From Aegilops tauschii subsp. strangulata (Eukaryota; Streptophyta; Magnoliopsida; Poales; Poaceae), in the NCBI RefSeq assembly GCF_002575655.3, contig NC_053037.3:254853135-254917134 (forward strand): a stretch of 64,000 nucleotides of DNA, in the 5' to 3' direction. The notes beneath the pieces were generated by a model. It was given only the letters and a program-made list of their open reading frames with translations, made no database searches and was not told the DNA's origin. This document shows, in pieces, positions 11,675 through 23,400 of the stretch; positions within the stretch are counted from its first letter, which is position 1; each line of letters begins with the position of its first letter. Made by a program: the position numbers and the translations under genes.

Positions 11675-12574
11675 TGACTTAGGAAACCACGGCCACCTAT
11701 GGGGCCATGAGCTCCTTTTGGTTCGGCGGGGGATGTGCACGTTGCCAAAAGAGCGTAGAAGCGTACCACAGCAAGACAGAGATCACACAGGCTGTTTTAC
11801 CCAGGATTGGGCCGCCGCGAGGCGTAAAACCCTACTCCTGCTTTGGTGGATTGATGGTGGAAAATGGTGGGAAAACGCAGCGCTCTTGCCCGGCAAGGTT
11901 GCCTCGGGGCGAGAGTGGCTACGCGCGTATGAATGTGCGGGGGTCTGAATCCTTTCTACGGTTGGCATGGGCCTCCTTTTATAGATCAAGGGGTCACCAT
12001 AGTGGCAAATCAGTCTTTTCATACCGATTAGATAGCAAGCAGTGCTATCATACCTAACTCTATAGGCTGAGAGAGCGCATTAAATGCGCCGTTCAGTGTC
12101 ACATCACAGCTTACCCGGCAGGCCCTGCCGGGCTGTTTTGCCAGCTTCGCGCCTGCTTGCTTGACCCGTCTCAGGACGGGTGTGCCTTGGAGGTATTTTC
12201 TGTAGGAAGTGGCTGCCATGTGGCAGGGAGCAGCCACTTAGTCACTTTTGAGCTTGGCACCGCACTGATCGACGACATGCGTCACTGTGAGGTGGTGTGG
12301 TGGAGTGGTTTGCCCCCGTGAGCTCCGGCAGGCCTGCTGAGGCGATCTTGGAGGCTCGCTTCCGGGGTAACCCCAACGTTGCCGGGCTCGCCTGCTCGGC
12401 AAGGGAGGTTCTTCTCGTATTGGTATCTTGTCTCTCTGGCTAGTCTTGGTCTTCTTGATTTGCACTTTGATCCTTCAAAGAACTGATCCCTCATGCTTTG
12501 ATCTGATCTTGGTGCTGTAATCTTGTTCTTGGGCCTGTGTCTGGGCAACAGACCCAGGTTTCGTTGCACCGACA
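11675..12574 (-). repeat. 5' LTR of TAT-1 (L1)
   Basis: About 900 bp. Its left border is set by the primer site; its right border by the terminal CCGACA (start TGTCGG on the minus strand). A minus-strand TATAAAAGG stands at 11975-11983. A GC-rich palindrome (CCCGGCAGGCCCTGCCGGG) lies at 12114-12132. It is clearly related to L3 (19148-20083) except in the outer U3, and is duplicated as L1' at 41142-42039. This is the left edge of the large duplicated block. Confidence 0.8.
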
Positions 12575-12575
12575 C

Positions 12576-13685
12576 TGTCGGTGTACAAAAGTAGGGGCCT
12601 TTTTGTACCCCTTTACTTGTGCACGGGCAGTTTTAGCCACACCTGCGGCCACGCTTGGTGGGGCAGAGGAAGAAAAGAACAAGACTACCAGAGCAGCGCC
12701 CAAGCCAGGGGCGCGAGGAGCAAAGGGACAAGATGGGCTTTCCCCGGCAAGAGCCTTGCCGGGGCGGCCTGCGTAGACCCGGCAAGAGCCTTGCCGGGGC
12801 AACTTGCCCAACGCCAGCAAGGCCGACACCCTTGAGCCTAAGAGTTCCGACACCATCGACAACATTGGAACCAAGGCTCGGGAGGTGCCTGCATGGTGGC
12901 ATGCAGATCTTTGTGAAGACCAAAGGCCTTCAAGACTAGATGAGAACCAGAAGACGAAGGCCCCCGGCAAGTTCCTTGCCGGGGACGCCCACAAGACCCC
13001 GGCAAGACCCTTGCCGGGGGCCCCGGCAGGACATCTGTAGGCCCACACCTACCAAGGTTTCGCTACCCCGTGCCCGTTCCGATGTGGCGACCAGCCCGCC
13101 AACTAGGCGAGCGCCTGCGTGGCAGCATGTAGCTTCTAGGCCAACTAGCCAAGCACCTGCGTGGTGGTATGCAGATCTTCGTGAAGACCCTACCACCGCA
13201 CCAGCTCAGCAGCCAGCCAGCCAGCGTGGCGCTGCTTGCCTCGTCAGCTTGGACGCGCGTTGGAGCGAGGCGAGGTGGCGACGGACAGGACGAGCTTCTT
13301 TGTCGTCCCCGATAAAGCAAGAGGGCACGTCGGCAGTGCATTAAATGCGTTTGTCCTACGGTGCCAGGCGATAGACTTGTACACTGTACATACTTTCCAC
13401 CTCCTGTGTGCCACTATGGTGACCCCTTTGACATATAAAAGGAGGCCCGAGGCGTATTGAGGAAGGATTCAGACTTTTTGGATTGGGCATGCACCGCAGC
13501 TAGTTCAAGAGCTCAAAAACACCAAATATACACCAAAGCAGGACTAGGGTATTACGCATCGTTGCGGCCCGAACCTGGATAAAATTCCACCGCGTTGATC
13601 TTCTAAACCCGCTCTTTCCACAGCCCCGCGCCCCGCCAACCGTGGTAGGGATTCCCTGTGAGCCCATAGGTGTCGTTCCCCGACA
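12576..13685 (+). repeat. Solo LTR of a TAT-type element (L2), TSD GACAC
   Basis: A 1110-bp LTR starting TGTCGGTG and ending CCCCGACA, flanked by perfect 5-bp duplications GACAC at 12571-12575 and 13686-13690. TATA box at 13434-13440 (ATATAAAAG), plus orientation. U3 has four imperfect palindromes around GGCAAG..CTTGCC (12742-12764, 12778-12799, 12962-12984, 12997-13020). No internal region remains, so it arose by LTR-LTR recombination. It sits exactly at the junction of TAT-1 and the remnant at 13691. Confidence 0.92.
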
Positions 13686-13690
13686 GACAC

Positions 13691-14948
13691 ATATCACAAT
13701 CATGAAAAGAAGATATGAGGAATGTATCATCATTGTATTGGCAAGAGGTCCTATGTAAATAGCAATGTAACATCATGACTCTCCCAACACAAGAATCAAC
13801 AATAGGATTTGGCACATGGTATACATGGCAATAGCAACAAGGGTCTCCACCAAGTATGCAAGTACTCATAGTAGTAAAATGGTGGCTCATGGGTAAATGC
13901 AAACAAGGGTCACAATTGCATGGCAAAGACATAGAAATAGGCATAACATGCAAAGTGAACACGGTAAAATGGGAATAAGGTAACACATGGTAAATAGCCC
14001 ATAGTCGTGTGAGAGCCAAGTAAAACAAATGGGTGAAGTTCTTGCACGAAGGGAACGGTGGTAAGCATAGTCCACGGGATCCCAAGTCATCGTTGCTCTC
14101 AAGAGCTCATTTTGTCAACTCATGGGATTGTGAGGTTGATGAGTGTTCATAAGTACCTACACAAAACAAAGGCAAATGGAAAATTGTGTGTGTGTGATAT
14201 ACGTACACATCATCCATTATGATGCGCACGTGCATGTGTTAGTTAGCACAAAATATCCAATGCTCAAATAAATGAGATGTGTGATATAGAAACATGTCAT
14301 CCATCGTGAGAGGTTTGTTATTATGTATAGCATAATGGAGACTCAAATTGTGTAAGGCATCATGAGAAATATGTAGAGCATTGTTATTCATGGAATGCAT
14401 ATGGTGCACACAATCATGGCAAACATGGAAAGTATGGAATGCATAAAAATCTCCTAATTTGTATGAGGAAACTATGGGGGTCTCCTCATGAGCATTAATG
14501 GAAACATCACATGGAGAATATTGACAACATCCGAAACAAAGCATATTTGGTTCTATGTGAGCATGGCATGGTATAGTAGATGAATTGTGAAAATCATGTA
14601 AAGGAAGCATGGCAATATCATCACATGAAAAACAAAAACCAATGACCATCAACTCGTCATCTATGCCATATGTGCAAATGGGTTTATTTTAACGGGGCAT
14701 GCATAGTTACTATATTGAGATTGAAATGATGCAATATGGGAGATCTCACTCATAGCATATGACAAGTTTAATGGATTGTCAAACATGATGTAACCTATAG
14801 AATTTTCACATGATATCCTACGGAGCATAGCATCACAACTAGGCAACTCAGCATGCTCATCATCATATTCATCATAAATTGGTAAGTCATGACATGAGGA
14901 AGTCGCACTAGCATGAAGCATGGTAATAGGTGTGTCAACATCATGCAA
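13691..14948 (-). pseudogene. Broken C-terminal part of the G-NA ORF
   Basis: Minus-strand frames of 95, 137 and about 130 codons that continue, after shared frameshifts, the long ORF ending at 14999. The predicted residues are rich in His, Asp, Asn, Cys and Met, with runs such as NNNALHISHDALHNLSLHY. In the duplicated copy (43952-44428) the first two pieces are one frame, so this copy has gained an extra frameshift near 14655. No known domain recognised. The ORF is interrupted at its far end by the solo LTR at 12576-13685. Confidence 0.5.
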
Positions 14949-14998
14949 GCAATCATTGGTAAGATAGTCAACTAGTGGGACAAGAGAAGCACCATCAC

Positions 14999-16144
14999 CT
15001 ATGTTACCTTTGGAGCATCCCTCATGTCTTGTAGGTGAGGTGTCGAAGACCTAGTCGTGGTCATCTTCATCTTGAAGGAACCATGTGGGGGTGCATCCTC
15101 GTCCACCATGGCCATCGTCGTCTCCGTTGGAGGTATGGACTCGTTGAGGATAGGCATGTCGTCATGTAGGAGACCTAGCACCAAAGAAGAAAACACACTC
15201 GGAGTAGAGGTTAAGTCATTAGAAATCATATTGGCCTCACATGCCCTATCAACTTCCTCAGTCACTAAGTGTTGTGGCTCACTCACTCCCTCTTGGATGC
15301 TCTCACTCATATGGATGGTGGAGTCACTCAAATGGCTCTCAACCTCACAAAGGATGTGTGGCATGCTCTTAGCTGTTTGGCTAGTGGTGGTCACACTCAT
15401 CCTCTCATAGGAAATACACTCAATGTCACATATGGTGGAGTCACTCATATCACTCATGGTGGGGTGGCTCTCCTCACAAGGGAATTGGGGAATGTCGTCA
15501 TATGTGGGTGTCAGAGAGATATAGGTGCAAACATCTCCATGCTCAACTCTTATCGCCGCCTTGGTTGAAGGGATAGTCCCATGCTCAAGCTCCTCATCCA
15601 TAAGGCCTCCAAAGATGAATGCCGTAGGACGTGGCAAATCATCACTCTCCTCCGAGATCAAAGAGAAGGTCTCATGTGCGCTCGCGTAGCTTGACTCGGA
15701 GTATGAGTCCAATATGGGCGCCGTCTTCATGTTGTTGAAGTGGTTCGTGCTCGTCACCGTGGTCGAAGGGGATGGCCCTAGCTCGACCTTATTGTCACCG
15801 TCTTGTTGTTGGAGACCCACATGATGTGGCACCTCGTAGCTCATTTCCAAGACCGAAGGGAATTTCCCATGCTCGTCCATCTTCCTTGAGGGGCTTCCGA
15901 AGATGGAAGTGTCTCCCTCGCTTGTAGGTGGTCGCCTTGTTGTTGAAGATGTCGATTTAGGCGAACTCATGGGAAGTAGGCGAAGATGACGTACGTCCAA
16001 AGGCGAAGATGCCTTGATAACACTTGGCGAAGATGCCGAAGTGGTCGTGGTAGCCGTAGCTTCCTCTTGGTGGTGCTTGTCTCGCGGTCTTCTCTTGTGC
16101 TCATGAAGTTTGGCCGTGGCTTGATGTAGATCTTGTTTGGACAT
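14999..16144 (-). CDS. Hypothetical 381-residue protein of the G-NA element
   Basis: Longest frame of the non-autonomous element; starts MSKQDLHQATAKLHEHKRR, then Thr/Ser-rich and acidic segments. No zinc knuckle, protease, polymerase or integrase motif, no signal peptide and no membrane helix could be seen. The duplicated copy at 44479-45624 is the same length with about ten residue changes, so the frame stayed open in both copies. That may be chance over a short time rather than selection. It occupies the place where gag-pol would be and may be a degenerate structural protein or a captured sequence. Function unknown. Confidence 0.5.
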   Translation of the reverse strand: MSKQDLHQATAKLHEHKRRPRDKHHQEEATATTTTSASSPSVIKASSPLDVRHLRLLPMSSPKSTSSTTRRPPTSEGDTSIFGSPSRKMDEHGKFPSVLEMSYEVPHHVGLQQQDGDNKVELGPSPSTTVTSTNHFNNMKTAPILDSYSESSYASAHETFSLISEESDDLPRPTAFIFGGLMDEELEHGTIPSTKAAIRVEHGDVCTYISLTPTYDDIPQFPCEESHPTMSDMSDSTICDIECISYERMSVTTTSQTAKSMPHILCEVESHLSDSTIHMSESIQEGVSEPQHLVTEEVDRACEANMISNDLTSTPSVFSSLVLGLLHDDMPILNESIPPTETTMAMVDEDAPPHGSFKMKMTTTRSSTPHLQDMRDAPKVT

Positions 16145-16146
16145 GT

Positions 16147-16674
16147 AGGTTTGTGCGTGTGGAGCATCTTCATGTTGATGATGTCGTTATCGTGCTTGAT
16201 CTCGTAGCAGATGTCGTTCGTCGTCGTCGTGCACATGATTCTTGGAGGTGACTTGCCCTTCATGACGATCTGGATCACGAATATGATGATGATCGCCATG
16301 GAGATGTAGACGTGGACGAATTGCGCTTGTATCGCTTGGTCGCTTGTATCTCTTGGGCGCTCCAAAGATGATCGACTTGCTCGCCGCCGCCTTGAAGATG
16401 ATGAAGGGGAAAAACGGTTGACCAACAAGGCCCCAATCTCCTCCATCCTTGCATCTTCCTCCTCCTTTTGTGCAGAAAGCTTGTTGTTGAAGTAGTCCCT
16501 TATATGAGCTTCGGAGTGTCATATGTCGATGGCGAGGTTGTCGATGCGCTCTCTCAATCTTGATTGTGCGACCTGCATTTGTCGTTGTAGATCGAAGATG
16601 GACGTTTTGGTGATGTAGTTGTTCGTGCCGTCGTTGTCGTGGAAGACCGGAGATGAAATGCCTTGCCTATCCAT
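16147..16674 (-). pseudogene. Gag N-terminus remnant of G-NA
   Basis: From an ATG at 16674 the minus strand reads MDRQGISSP and then RERIDNLAIDI, matching the G element gag start ([18 protein letters not shown]) at 57485 onward. A stop at 16519-16521 interrupts it, after which homology continues (RDYFNNKL against RDYFDTSM). The stop is present in both duplicated copies. Beyond about 100 codons similarity to G gag is lost. Confidence 0.6.
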
Positions 16675-18721
16675 CACAAGACTCGATCAAATATGAGTGG
16701 GAGAAAGAAAAGAACTAGACCAAATGTACCTTAACCGATGTTGAGAATGGATCAATGATCACTCAATAGTGTAGCAAGGAAATAGCACAATTGGTACCGG
16801 TTCTCGTCAGTTCTCATACCTACACAAGTAAGGTTTGTGGTGTAGCTTGGTGAGGATAGTGGCACAAAAATTTGATGCAAAATATTAGCAAGAGTCAATA
16901 ATGTTGAAAGATATTCACAAATTCGCAAGTGCAACAAGTAGACCAATAGCAATGAGAGGCACACGGAAACACACACACAAATAGATAAATGTGGTTGTGC
17001 AACCAAGGATTGAGCGGAAAATGTGGAGTCCACGGAAAATGCTCGTGTTGCACAACTCTAGAGAGACGCTAGCATGATTGCACAATTGGCTGATACAACA
17101 CTTGTGCACAACCTATAAGAGACAAAAATGCAACGAGTTCTATCCCAAGTATGCTATGTATGTATGGTTCGCGGTGTTTCTCTCAAGATGATTCAAGATG
17201 ATCGGATGTGACAATCTTATATGCAATGTCGTATGATGCTATGGCTATTGCTTACAAGCTTCTTTGCTCTTTCACTTTTGCTTAAAAGCTTATTTCTTTT
17301 TTTCTCTTTTTTGATATGGCCACTATGCGAAATGGACAATCCAAGATAGTAATTGTGTATATGTGGGAACAATCTTGTGCCACAAGAGATGATATGATAC
17401 CAAGATGATACCAACATGGTATGGTATGGATGCAATGTAAGGGCGGATCGATGATCAATAATGTGCACAAGTAACGTTGCCGACAATACTCAAAGGCTAG
17501 TCTTGATAGGCAAGTGACGCAAAATGGGCTAGGGGTTATCGATGCAGTGGCAAGGGAATGAATGTACAATGATGGGATACCAAGATGACATAGAGGTTAC
17601 CGTTCTTGCGTACGGTTAGGGTTTCAAAATGGTGAAAGTGGTCGATGTCGCATCCTTGGCGAAGTTGAGTGGTGGTGTTGTCGATGTCGAACCGTTCCTA
17701 GTTAGCCGAAACACCCTAGAAAACGGAAAAACCACAACCCAAAATCTCCAAAGGCCAAATGTCAAATGGTTGTAGTGGGAAAGCAGTGGTGGTTTCGATG
17801 TTAGCAATGCGGAAGTGGAATGATGGGTTACGCAAGTCAAAGTTGAGGTCACCGTCCCTAAGTAACCGAAACACCTTAGGAGACACGAGCCACAACTCAA
17901 ACAAGCTCAAATAAAATTGGGTTAGGTTGAGGTGGTGGAAGTGTATGGTGGGCAAGGTTAGGCGGAAGTTATGGTGGTGGTTGATGAAGAGATAACCGTC
18001 TCTAAGTAGCCGAAACACCTTAGGAGACTCGAATCACTACTCAAGCAACCACTAATGCTATGAGGAACAAAATGGGTCAGGTTGCGGAAGTCGGTAGTGG
18101 TAATGCGGATGATATGGTGAAGGCACTAGGCAAAGATACCAAAGTTCCAAAATTTTGATGGATCAAATGATGAAGGTAGTATTTTTGGGGTATGGGGGAT
18201 ATCAATAGCTACAAAACGAGCTAAAGAACGTCAAAATCCGAGTCCGGATGAATTAGTTATGGCCGAAACAAAAATCAGCCGAAGTTAAAATCTACACGTG
18301 TGGGACGTCAGAGAGTTATTGGAAGTCCGAGGTTTCGGATCTGGTTAGGGGTGTCGGATTTTTGGTAAATACCGGTCGTCCAGTGGTTCTGGGGCATCCG
18401 GACATCCGGAAAAGTGTCGGACGTCTGACAAGTCTGGGTCAACTCGGGATTTCGGATCCTGGACGCGATTTTGGGCGGAAATTGGGGATTTTAGGGTCAA
18501 AATTGATGAGATTTCATGGATGAAAAGTGGGGAAACTTGGGGAAAAGCTAGATCCACTTGAAACCAAGCAAATCCATGGATCAAAATCAACAAAACATCA
18601 TCAGACCAACAAATCAAAAAGAAAAATTTGGGGCTATTTTTTGTGGGGATTTTCGGATTTTGGGATGAAATCAAGCAAAACAAGGCTAGAAAACGGCGAG
18701 GGAGACTCCAAATTCGTCTGG
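16675..18721 (-). other. 5' leader of G-NA, non-coding
   Basis: Two kilobases between the gag remnant and the U3 fragment. The part near 18500-18720 aligns by eye with the leader of the G element at 56005-56230 (shared CCCCAAATTTTT and TGATTTGTTGGT). The middle has repeated segments with CTAAG(G)TAACCGAAACACC. Short ORFs here look accidental. No promoter is visible. Confidence 0.6.
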
Positions 18722-19147
18722 TGCTGATGAGTGTCGGGCGTCCGGTGTCGGGCGGTCGTCCGGGTGCTGTAGGATGCCTCGGCTGGAGTCGTTCTGGCTG
18801 ATGGAGTCTCCACGCGTCGGACGTCCGGAGATCGTCGGTTGTCCAGAGGTCGTCGGACATCCGAGAGCTGTAGCTTCCTGGCAACTCTTCCTCTTGTTCC
18901 TCGCACTTGGTGTCCTCGCTGTCTTGTCCAATGCTCCAAGATTTTCCATGGTCTTCCTCTTGGTTCCTGGTCAAGCATAGCACATATGTTTGCGGTATTA
19001 GCCATGTCTCACATGTGGAAAGTGATGATTCGGAGAGGAGCGAGTTAACCTTGTGTCCAATGGCGTATACTTGAGGTCTTGTCTTATGTCCTCTAGGGGC
19101 TTGGAGAGTAGATGTAGTGTACATGGGGATGATCATAGGATGCTCCG
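18722..19147 (-). repeat. Truncated 5' LTR (U3 only) of G-NA
   Basis: About 426 bp matching the start of family-G LTRs, including GGTCGTCCGG-type motifs, then fused directly to leader sequence near 18722. The TATA box, R, U5 and primer site present in the 1007-bp LTRs at 54938 and 61506 are missing, so an internal deletion joined U3 to leader. The first bases are absent because the TAT-2 LTR starts at 19148. Confidence 0.65.
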
Positions 19148-20083
19148 TGTCGTGGGAAACCACGGCCACCTATGGGACCAAGAGACCCTTTCTGGTTCGG
19201 CGGGGGGATGGCACATTGCACAAAGAGTGGAGAAGTGTGGAACAGCACGACAGAGATCACGCGGGCAGTCTTTAGCTAGGTTCGGGCCACCATAAGGCGT
19301 AAAACCCTACTCCTGCTTTGGTGAATTGATGGGGGAAAAGATGGTGGTGAGCGCAACACGTTTGCCCGGCAGGGTTGCCTCAGGGCGAGAACGGCTACGC
19401 GCGCATGGGTGTGTGAGGGTCTGAATCAGCCAACCCTTTCTACGGTTGCCTTCGGCCTACTTTTATAGATCAAGGGGTCACCATAGTGGCAAATCAGTCA
19501 TAACGCACTGATTAGATAGCAAACAGTGCTATCATACCTAACTCTGCAGGCTGATAGAGCGCATTAAATGCGCCGCTCAACATCACATCACAGCTTGCCC
19601 GGCAGGCCCTGCCGGGATGTTTTGCCAGCTTCGCGCCTACTTGCTTGACACGTCTCTGGACGGGTGTCGCTTGGAGGTATTTTCTATAGGAAGTGGCTGC
19701 CATGTGGTGAATAACAGCCACTTAGTCACTTTGGAGCTTGACACCGCACTGATCGACGACGTGCGTTGTGATGAGGTGGTGCGGTGGAGTAGTTTTGCCT
19801 CCGGAAGCCCCAGTAGGCCTGTTGGGACGACCCGAAGGCTTGCTTTCCGGGGTATCCCTATCCTTGCCAGGCTCGCTTGCCCGACAAGGGAGGTTTTTGC
19901 CTTAGCGATATCTTGCTTCTCTGGCTAGTCTTGGTCCTCTTGTGCTGCACGTTGCTCCTTTGAAGAACTGATCCCTTGTGCTTCAATCTGATCTCGGTGT
20001 GTGATCTTGTTCTCGTGCCTGTTGGCTCGCCATTCATGCACGAGTCAGGGGAAAACACATACCCCTATTCGTGTTCCCCGATA
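19148..20083 (-). repeat. 3' LTR of TAT-2 (L3, 936 bp)
   Basis: Left border TGTCGTGGG, right border CCCCGATA (start of the LTR on the minus strand, one change from the expected TGTCGG). Minus-strand TATAAAAG lies near 19462-19470 and the palindrome CCCGGCAGGCCCTGCCGGG at 19598-19616. Related to L1 over most of its length but with a different outer U3. The copy at 48630-49565 has the same length. Confidence 0.8.
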
Positions 20084-20098
20084 TAAGCCCCCGGGCCT
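20084..20098 (-). other. Polypurine tract of TAT-2
   Basis: On the minus strand GCCCGGGGGCTTA immediately precedes the LTR start, as in other TAT elements with a GGGGGCTA-type tract. It identifies L3 as the 3' LTR of an element lying to its right. Confidence 0.55.
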
Positions 20099-20477
20099 GA
20101 GCCACATATGTCACGGGGCACGTTGGTTAGGCCCCAAACAGTGCACAAACACATGGCAGGAGAAGGCTGCGCGCACGGTGGTTCGTCATGATGACCAGTC
20201 AATCCAACGTCCGCTTCGCGTAATTATCGCAAGGCGTGGGGGCGTGGGCCTGTAGTAGTTAATGCAAAAACGGAACCTTTTCTGAAGAGCCGCGCCCTCT
20301 CCCACGTCGTTTCCCTTAAGAGGGTAAAACCGCGGAAAGATACTGCTCATTCATCGTCTGCCTCGCCTCCCCATCATCTTCCTCCGCAAGCCAAGCAACC
20401 GCCCGCTCTCTCCGCCCACATTCGCCGCCGATCCCCTTCTGACTCCTTTCCCGTTCCCCCGTCGTACCTCAGGGGAT

Positions 20478-23400
20478 ATGGGGAAGAAAACTTCTGACCG
20501 GGGGCAGCGGACGACCGCAACGAAGGAGGAGGCCGCCGAAGGGAGTAAGAGGGCAACCGAGTTGGATAGGAAGCGGAAAGGAGACGTCGTCTTCTCTCCG
20601 TCGAATCTCGACGGGGATGTACTACCGGCGAGGTATGGATACCTGTGGGGGAGGGAAGTTCCGAAGGGGCATGGCGCTCCCGATGATCTGGCGGAGGGGA
20701 AAGAGGACCCACCAGATTCGTACAAGTTTTTCTTTGCATACTTCACCTGTGGTCTCTGCCCTCCCTTCTCGGATTTCTTCGAAGCAATGATGGCAATATA
20801 TGGATTCCATCTCTTGAATTTTATGCCAAATGCAATGGCGTGCATGGCGATTTTTGCCCACCTCTGCGAGAATTTTGTTGGGGTTGCCCCCAACATTGAT
20901 CTGTTTAGGCACTACTTTGTTCCGAGGGTGGAGAACAGGAGCCACCGCTCAGGGAACATAAGCTGGATGCCACGGGTAGTGCCAAGGGAGAAATGGGATT
21001 ACATCACCGGTCAACAGTGCAACAGGTGGGAGGAGTGGAGGGGAGATTGGTGCTGGATTCACGATAAGAAGGCTCCGGAGTTCTGCCAGGCACGAGAGGA
21101 GTGCCTTGAGCGCGGCAATGAATGGAGAGCGTTCGGCCTCACCAAGGACAGGCTCTGCCCAGCAATCAATAGGATCACCCTTCTGAAAGCTGCCGGGCTG
21201 ACTGTTGAGCATGTGGGGGCCGACTTCCTCCTCCGTCGAATTGCACCACTATAGAAGCAGGATAGATTTTCCTGGGAGTACGGAGACGCCGGAGATAGGA
21301 TGAGACTGCTCCCAGGCTTGGCCAATAACCTGTCGGTATATGGCCATGCCTGGTTGTGCGATCAGTTGTTCGGCCGCCCTGGGTTGTTCAAGCTACCGGC
21401 GAACATCATCCCAATGAAAATCAACTCCGCCAAGCATCAGATTCTGAAGTGGATGCTAGATTACAATGCTCACGGAGTTGCGAGCGACTGGTAATTGCCC
21501 ATGTTCGACGAAGAGTTGGAGTGCGTTTCCACCCTGGTGGAGCGGGCCACCAAACTGGAGACCAAGGTGTATAAGCGCACCTCCATGGTGGAGTTAGCGT
21601 ATATCAAGAAGCGGCTAGAGGAGGAAAGGGCACTGAGGGCCGTGGCGATGGCGAAGGCCAAGAAAGCGGCAACAGGAAAGTGAAAGCTGAGGAAGGGGAC
21701 TCATCCCACGACAAGGGAGAAGCGAAGGACCCGAAAGGGTTAGCAGGGATGACCCTACCGGGGGTAAGGGTGCCGAGGACGAACCTGCCGGGGATGATAC
21801 TTCCGGGATGGAAGCTCTATACACCACAGTGATGGAGGCCCAAGACGGAGAGCAGGTCGCGGAGGCAGAGGAGCCCGGAGAGGACTGGCTTACGGCAGGC
21901 CCTCAAGCTCCCGAGCCGGTCTTGGACCCGCGCCCTCGTAAGCGAGCCGCTAATCGAGGAGCGGCAGTCTCTGATCCCACGCCCGCCGCCAAGAAGGCGA
22001 AGGAGCCTGTCTCCAAGAGTAGCGTCCCCAACGCCATCGCCGACATTCCCCTCCATTTGCCGGGGCAAAGGTCCCTCCTTCCGTGAGGCCGGCGGCCATA
22101 GAGGATGACCTCAGCGCCCGATCGAGTTCGAGTTCTTCGCAGAACTTGTCTTCCTCAGATCGCCTCGCGGCCCGGACGAATCCAAGCTGTCGGAGGGCTC
22201 CGTCCCCCCCGCCCTAGAAGAGGAGCAGGGCACCCTCACCGCCCATGGACTTCGAGCTGAATTCCATGCTTATTGACGAGGAGTAAGGGAGATCGTTCCC
22301 TCTTTCTCTCCTTTCCTTGCATTATCTTCAGTATGCTTCCCTGTGTCTATCAACTAATCTTACTTGTTATTGCCATCAGGGAGGAGGAGGAGACGGAGAC
22401 CCTCGTCCACCGGTCCAGGCGGCTCAGACGCACAGAGCCCCCAACGGTGGTGGAAGGATCGTGCCCGGCAGGGAGTAGCACGGGTGCTCCGGCACCAAGC
22501 CTTCAGTCTAGCCCTCGGCCCGAAGGCACAGAGGAGATTCCCCCTGACGGTAATGATGGCGGCTCCCCTCAATTGAGGACAAAGGAGGGGAGGGGAACGC
22601 TCAAGGTGAGTCCTTTCAGGAGGGACCCACCCCGCCCTCCGACAGAAACAACGGATCCCCGCCAAGGGTTCCCCCGGAAGAATCCCTCCAGAGTGGTGCC
22701 GTGGCTCCTGAGGGAGGAGACGGCAATCCTGGCCCGGCAGTTGATGTTGCCGGGGAAGCTGAACTTCCTTTCCGGCAAGCCTCTCCAGGTAACTTTCTTG
22801 CTTTTCTTCTTATGCTTTCTCTTATCTTTTTGCATCTTATCCCTGACTCTGTACCCTTGGCATTAATTGCTTGGATCTGCTCGCAGCCCCTTTGAGCGAA
22901 GAGCCAGATTTGCTGGAGGAGGTGGCCATCATAGGGAAGGATGTTGCCGAAGAGGCTGCTAAGATTGCCGCTACGGAGGGGCAACACCATGCTACCAGGG
23001 GTGCTCTAGGATTCCCGAGGGAGTCCGAGAAAACCCTGGGCAGTACGTCAGGGACGAGGGCTGTGGTCGAAGAGAAGATACCCCTCTAGACCATGGGCCC
23101 CCTTTCCTCATTTGGCGCCTCGACGGATGTCCCGCCATCTTCGTCGAGCAACCTGGTGCTGGTGCTTGCGCAACCCGGACTCGGAGCCCCCGGCTCGTCA
23201 ATGGTGACGAGCACGAAACTCGATGAGGAGCTCCAGCGCATACTATCATCGTTGTACCAGGGAGTTGAAGAGGTGGATGACTCTGTCGCCGTCGCCATGG
23301 ACCTGTCCTTCATGGAGTCCATGGCGGCTGGCCTCAAAGAGATGCGAGAGCGGCATAACCAGAAGTGGCAGGAGCTCAAGGAGCAACGCCAGTCCGCCAA

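Larger units (their letters stand above)
4991..12574 (-). mobile_element. TAT-clade Ty3/gypsy element, degenerate (TAT-1)
   Basis: Minus-strand element read from right to left: 5' LTR (11675-12574), primer site, gag (from 11574), protease, reverse transcriptase, RNase H, integrase (to 5167). Its 3' end is cut off by CRM-a at 4990. The integrase C-terminus (GDLVLRHVQ, KLTPKWEGPY) and the split RNase H/integrase style are typical of the plant TAT group. Many stops and frameshifts make it non-functional. Its 5' LTR flank joins the gypsy remnant at 13691 once the solo LTR between them is removed, so TAT-1 inserted into that remnant. Confidence 0.85.
13691..19147 (-). mobile_element. Non-autonomous gypsy element related to family G (G-NA)
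   Basis: Minus-strand remnant, 5' end on the right. It contains a U3 fragment beginning CGGAGCATCCTATGATCATC (19147 downward), a leader resembling that of the full-length G element at 54938-62512, the first ~100 codons of a related gag, and then an ORF series unlike gag or pol. No protease, reverse transcriptase or integrase motif was found. Its 3' part was separated by the TAT-1 insertion. Copied as 43166-48629. Confidence 0.75.

Noticed and set aside
18345..19169. 274-codon ORF as a gene
   Set aside because: It crosses TAT LTR, gypsy U3 and leader; a chimera of repeats rather than a gene.
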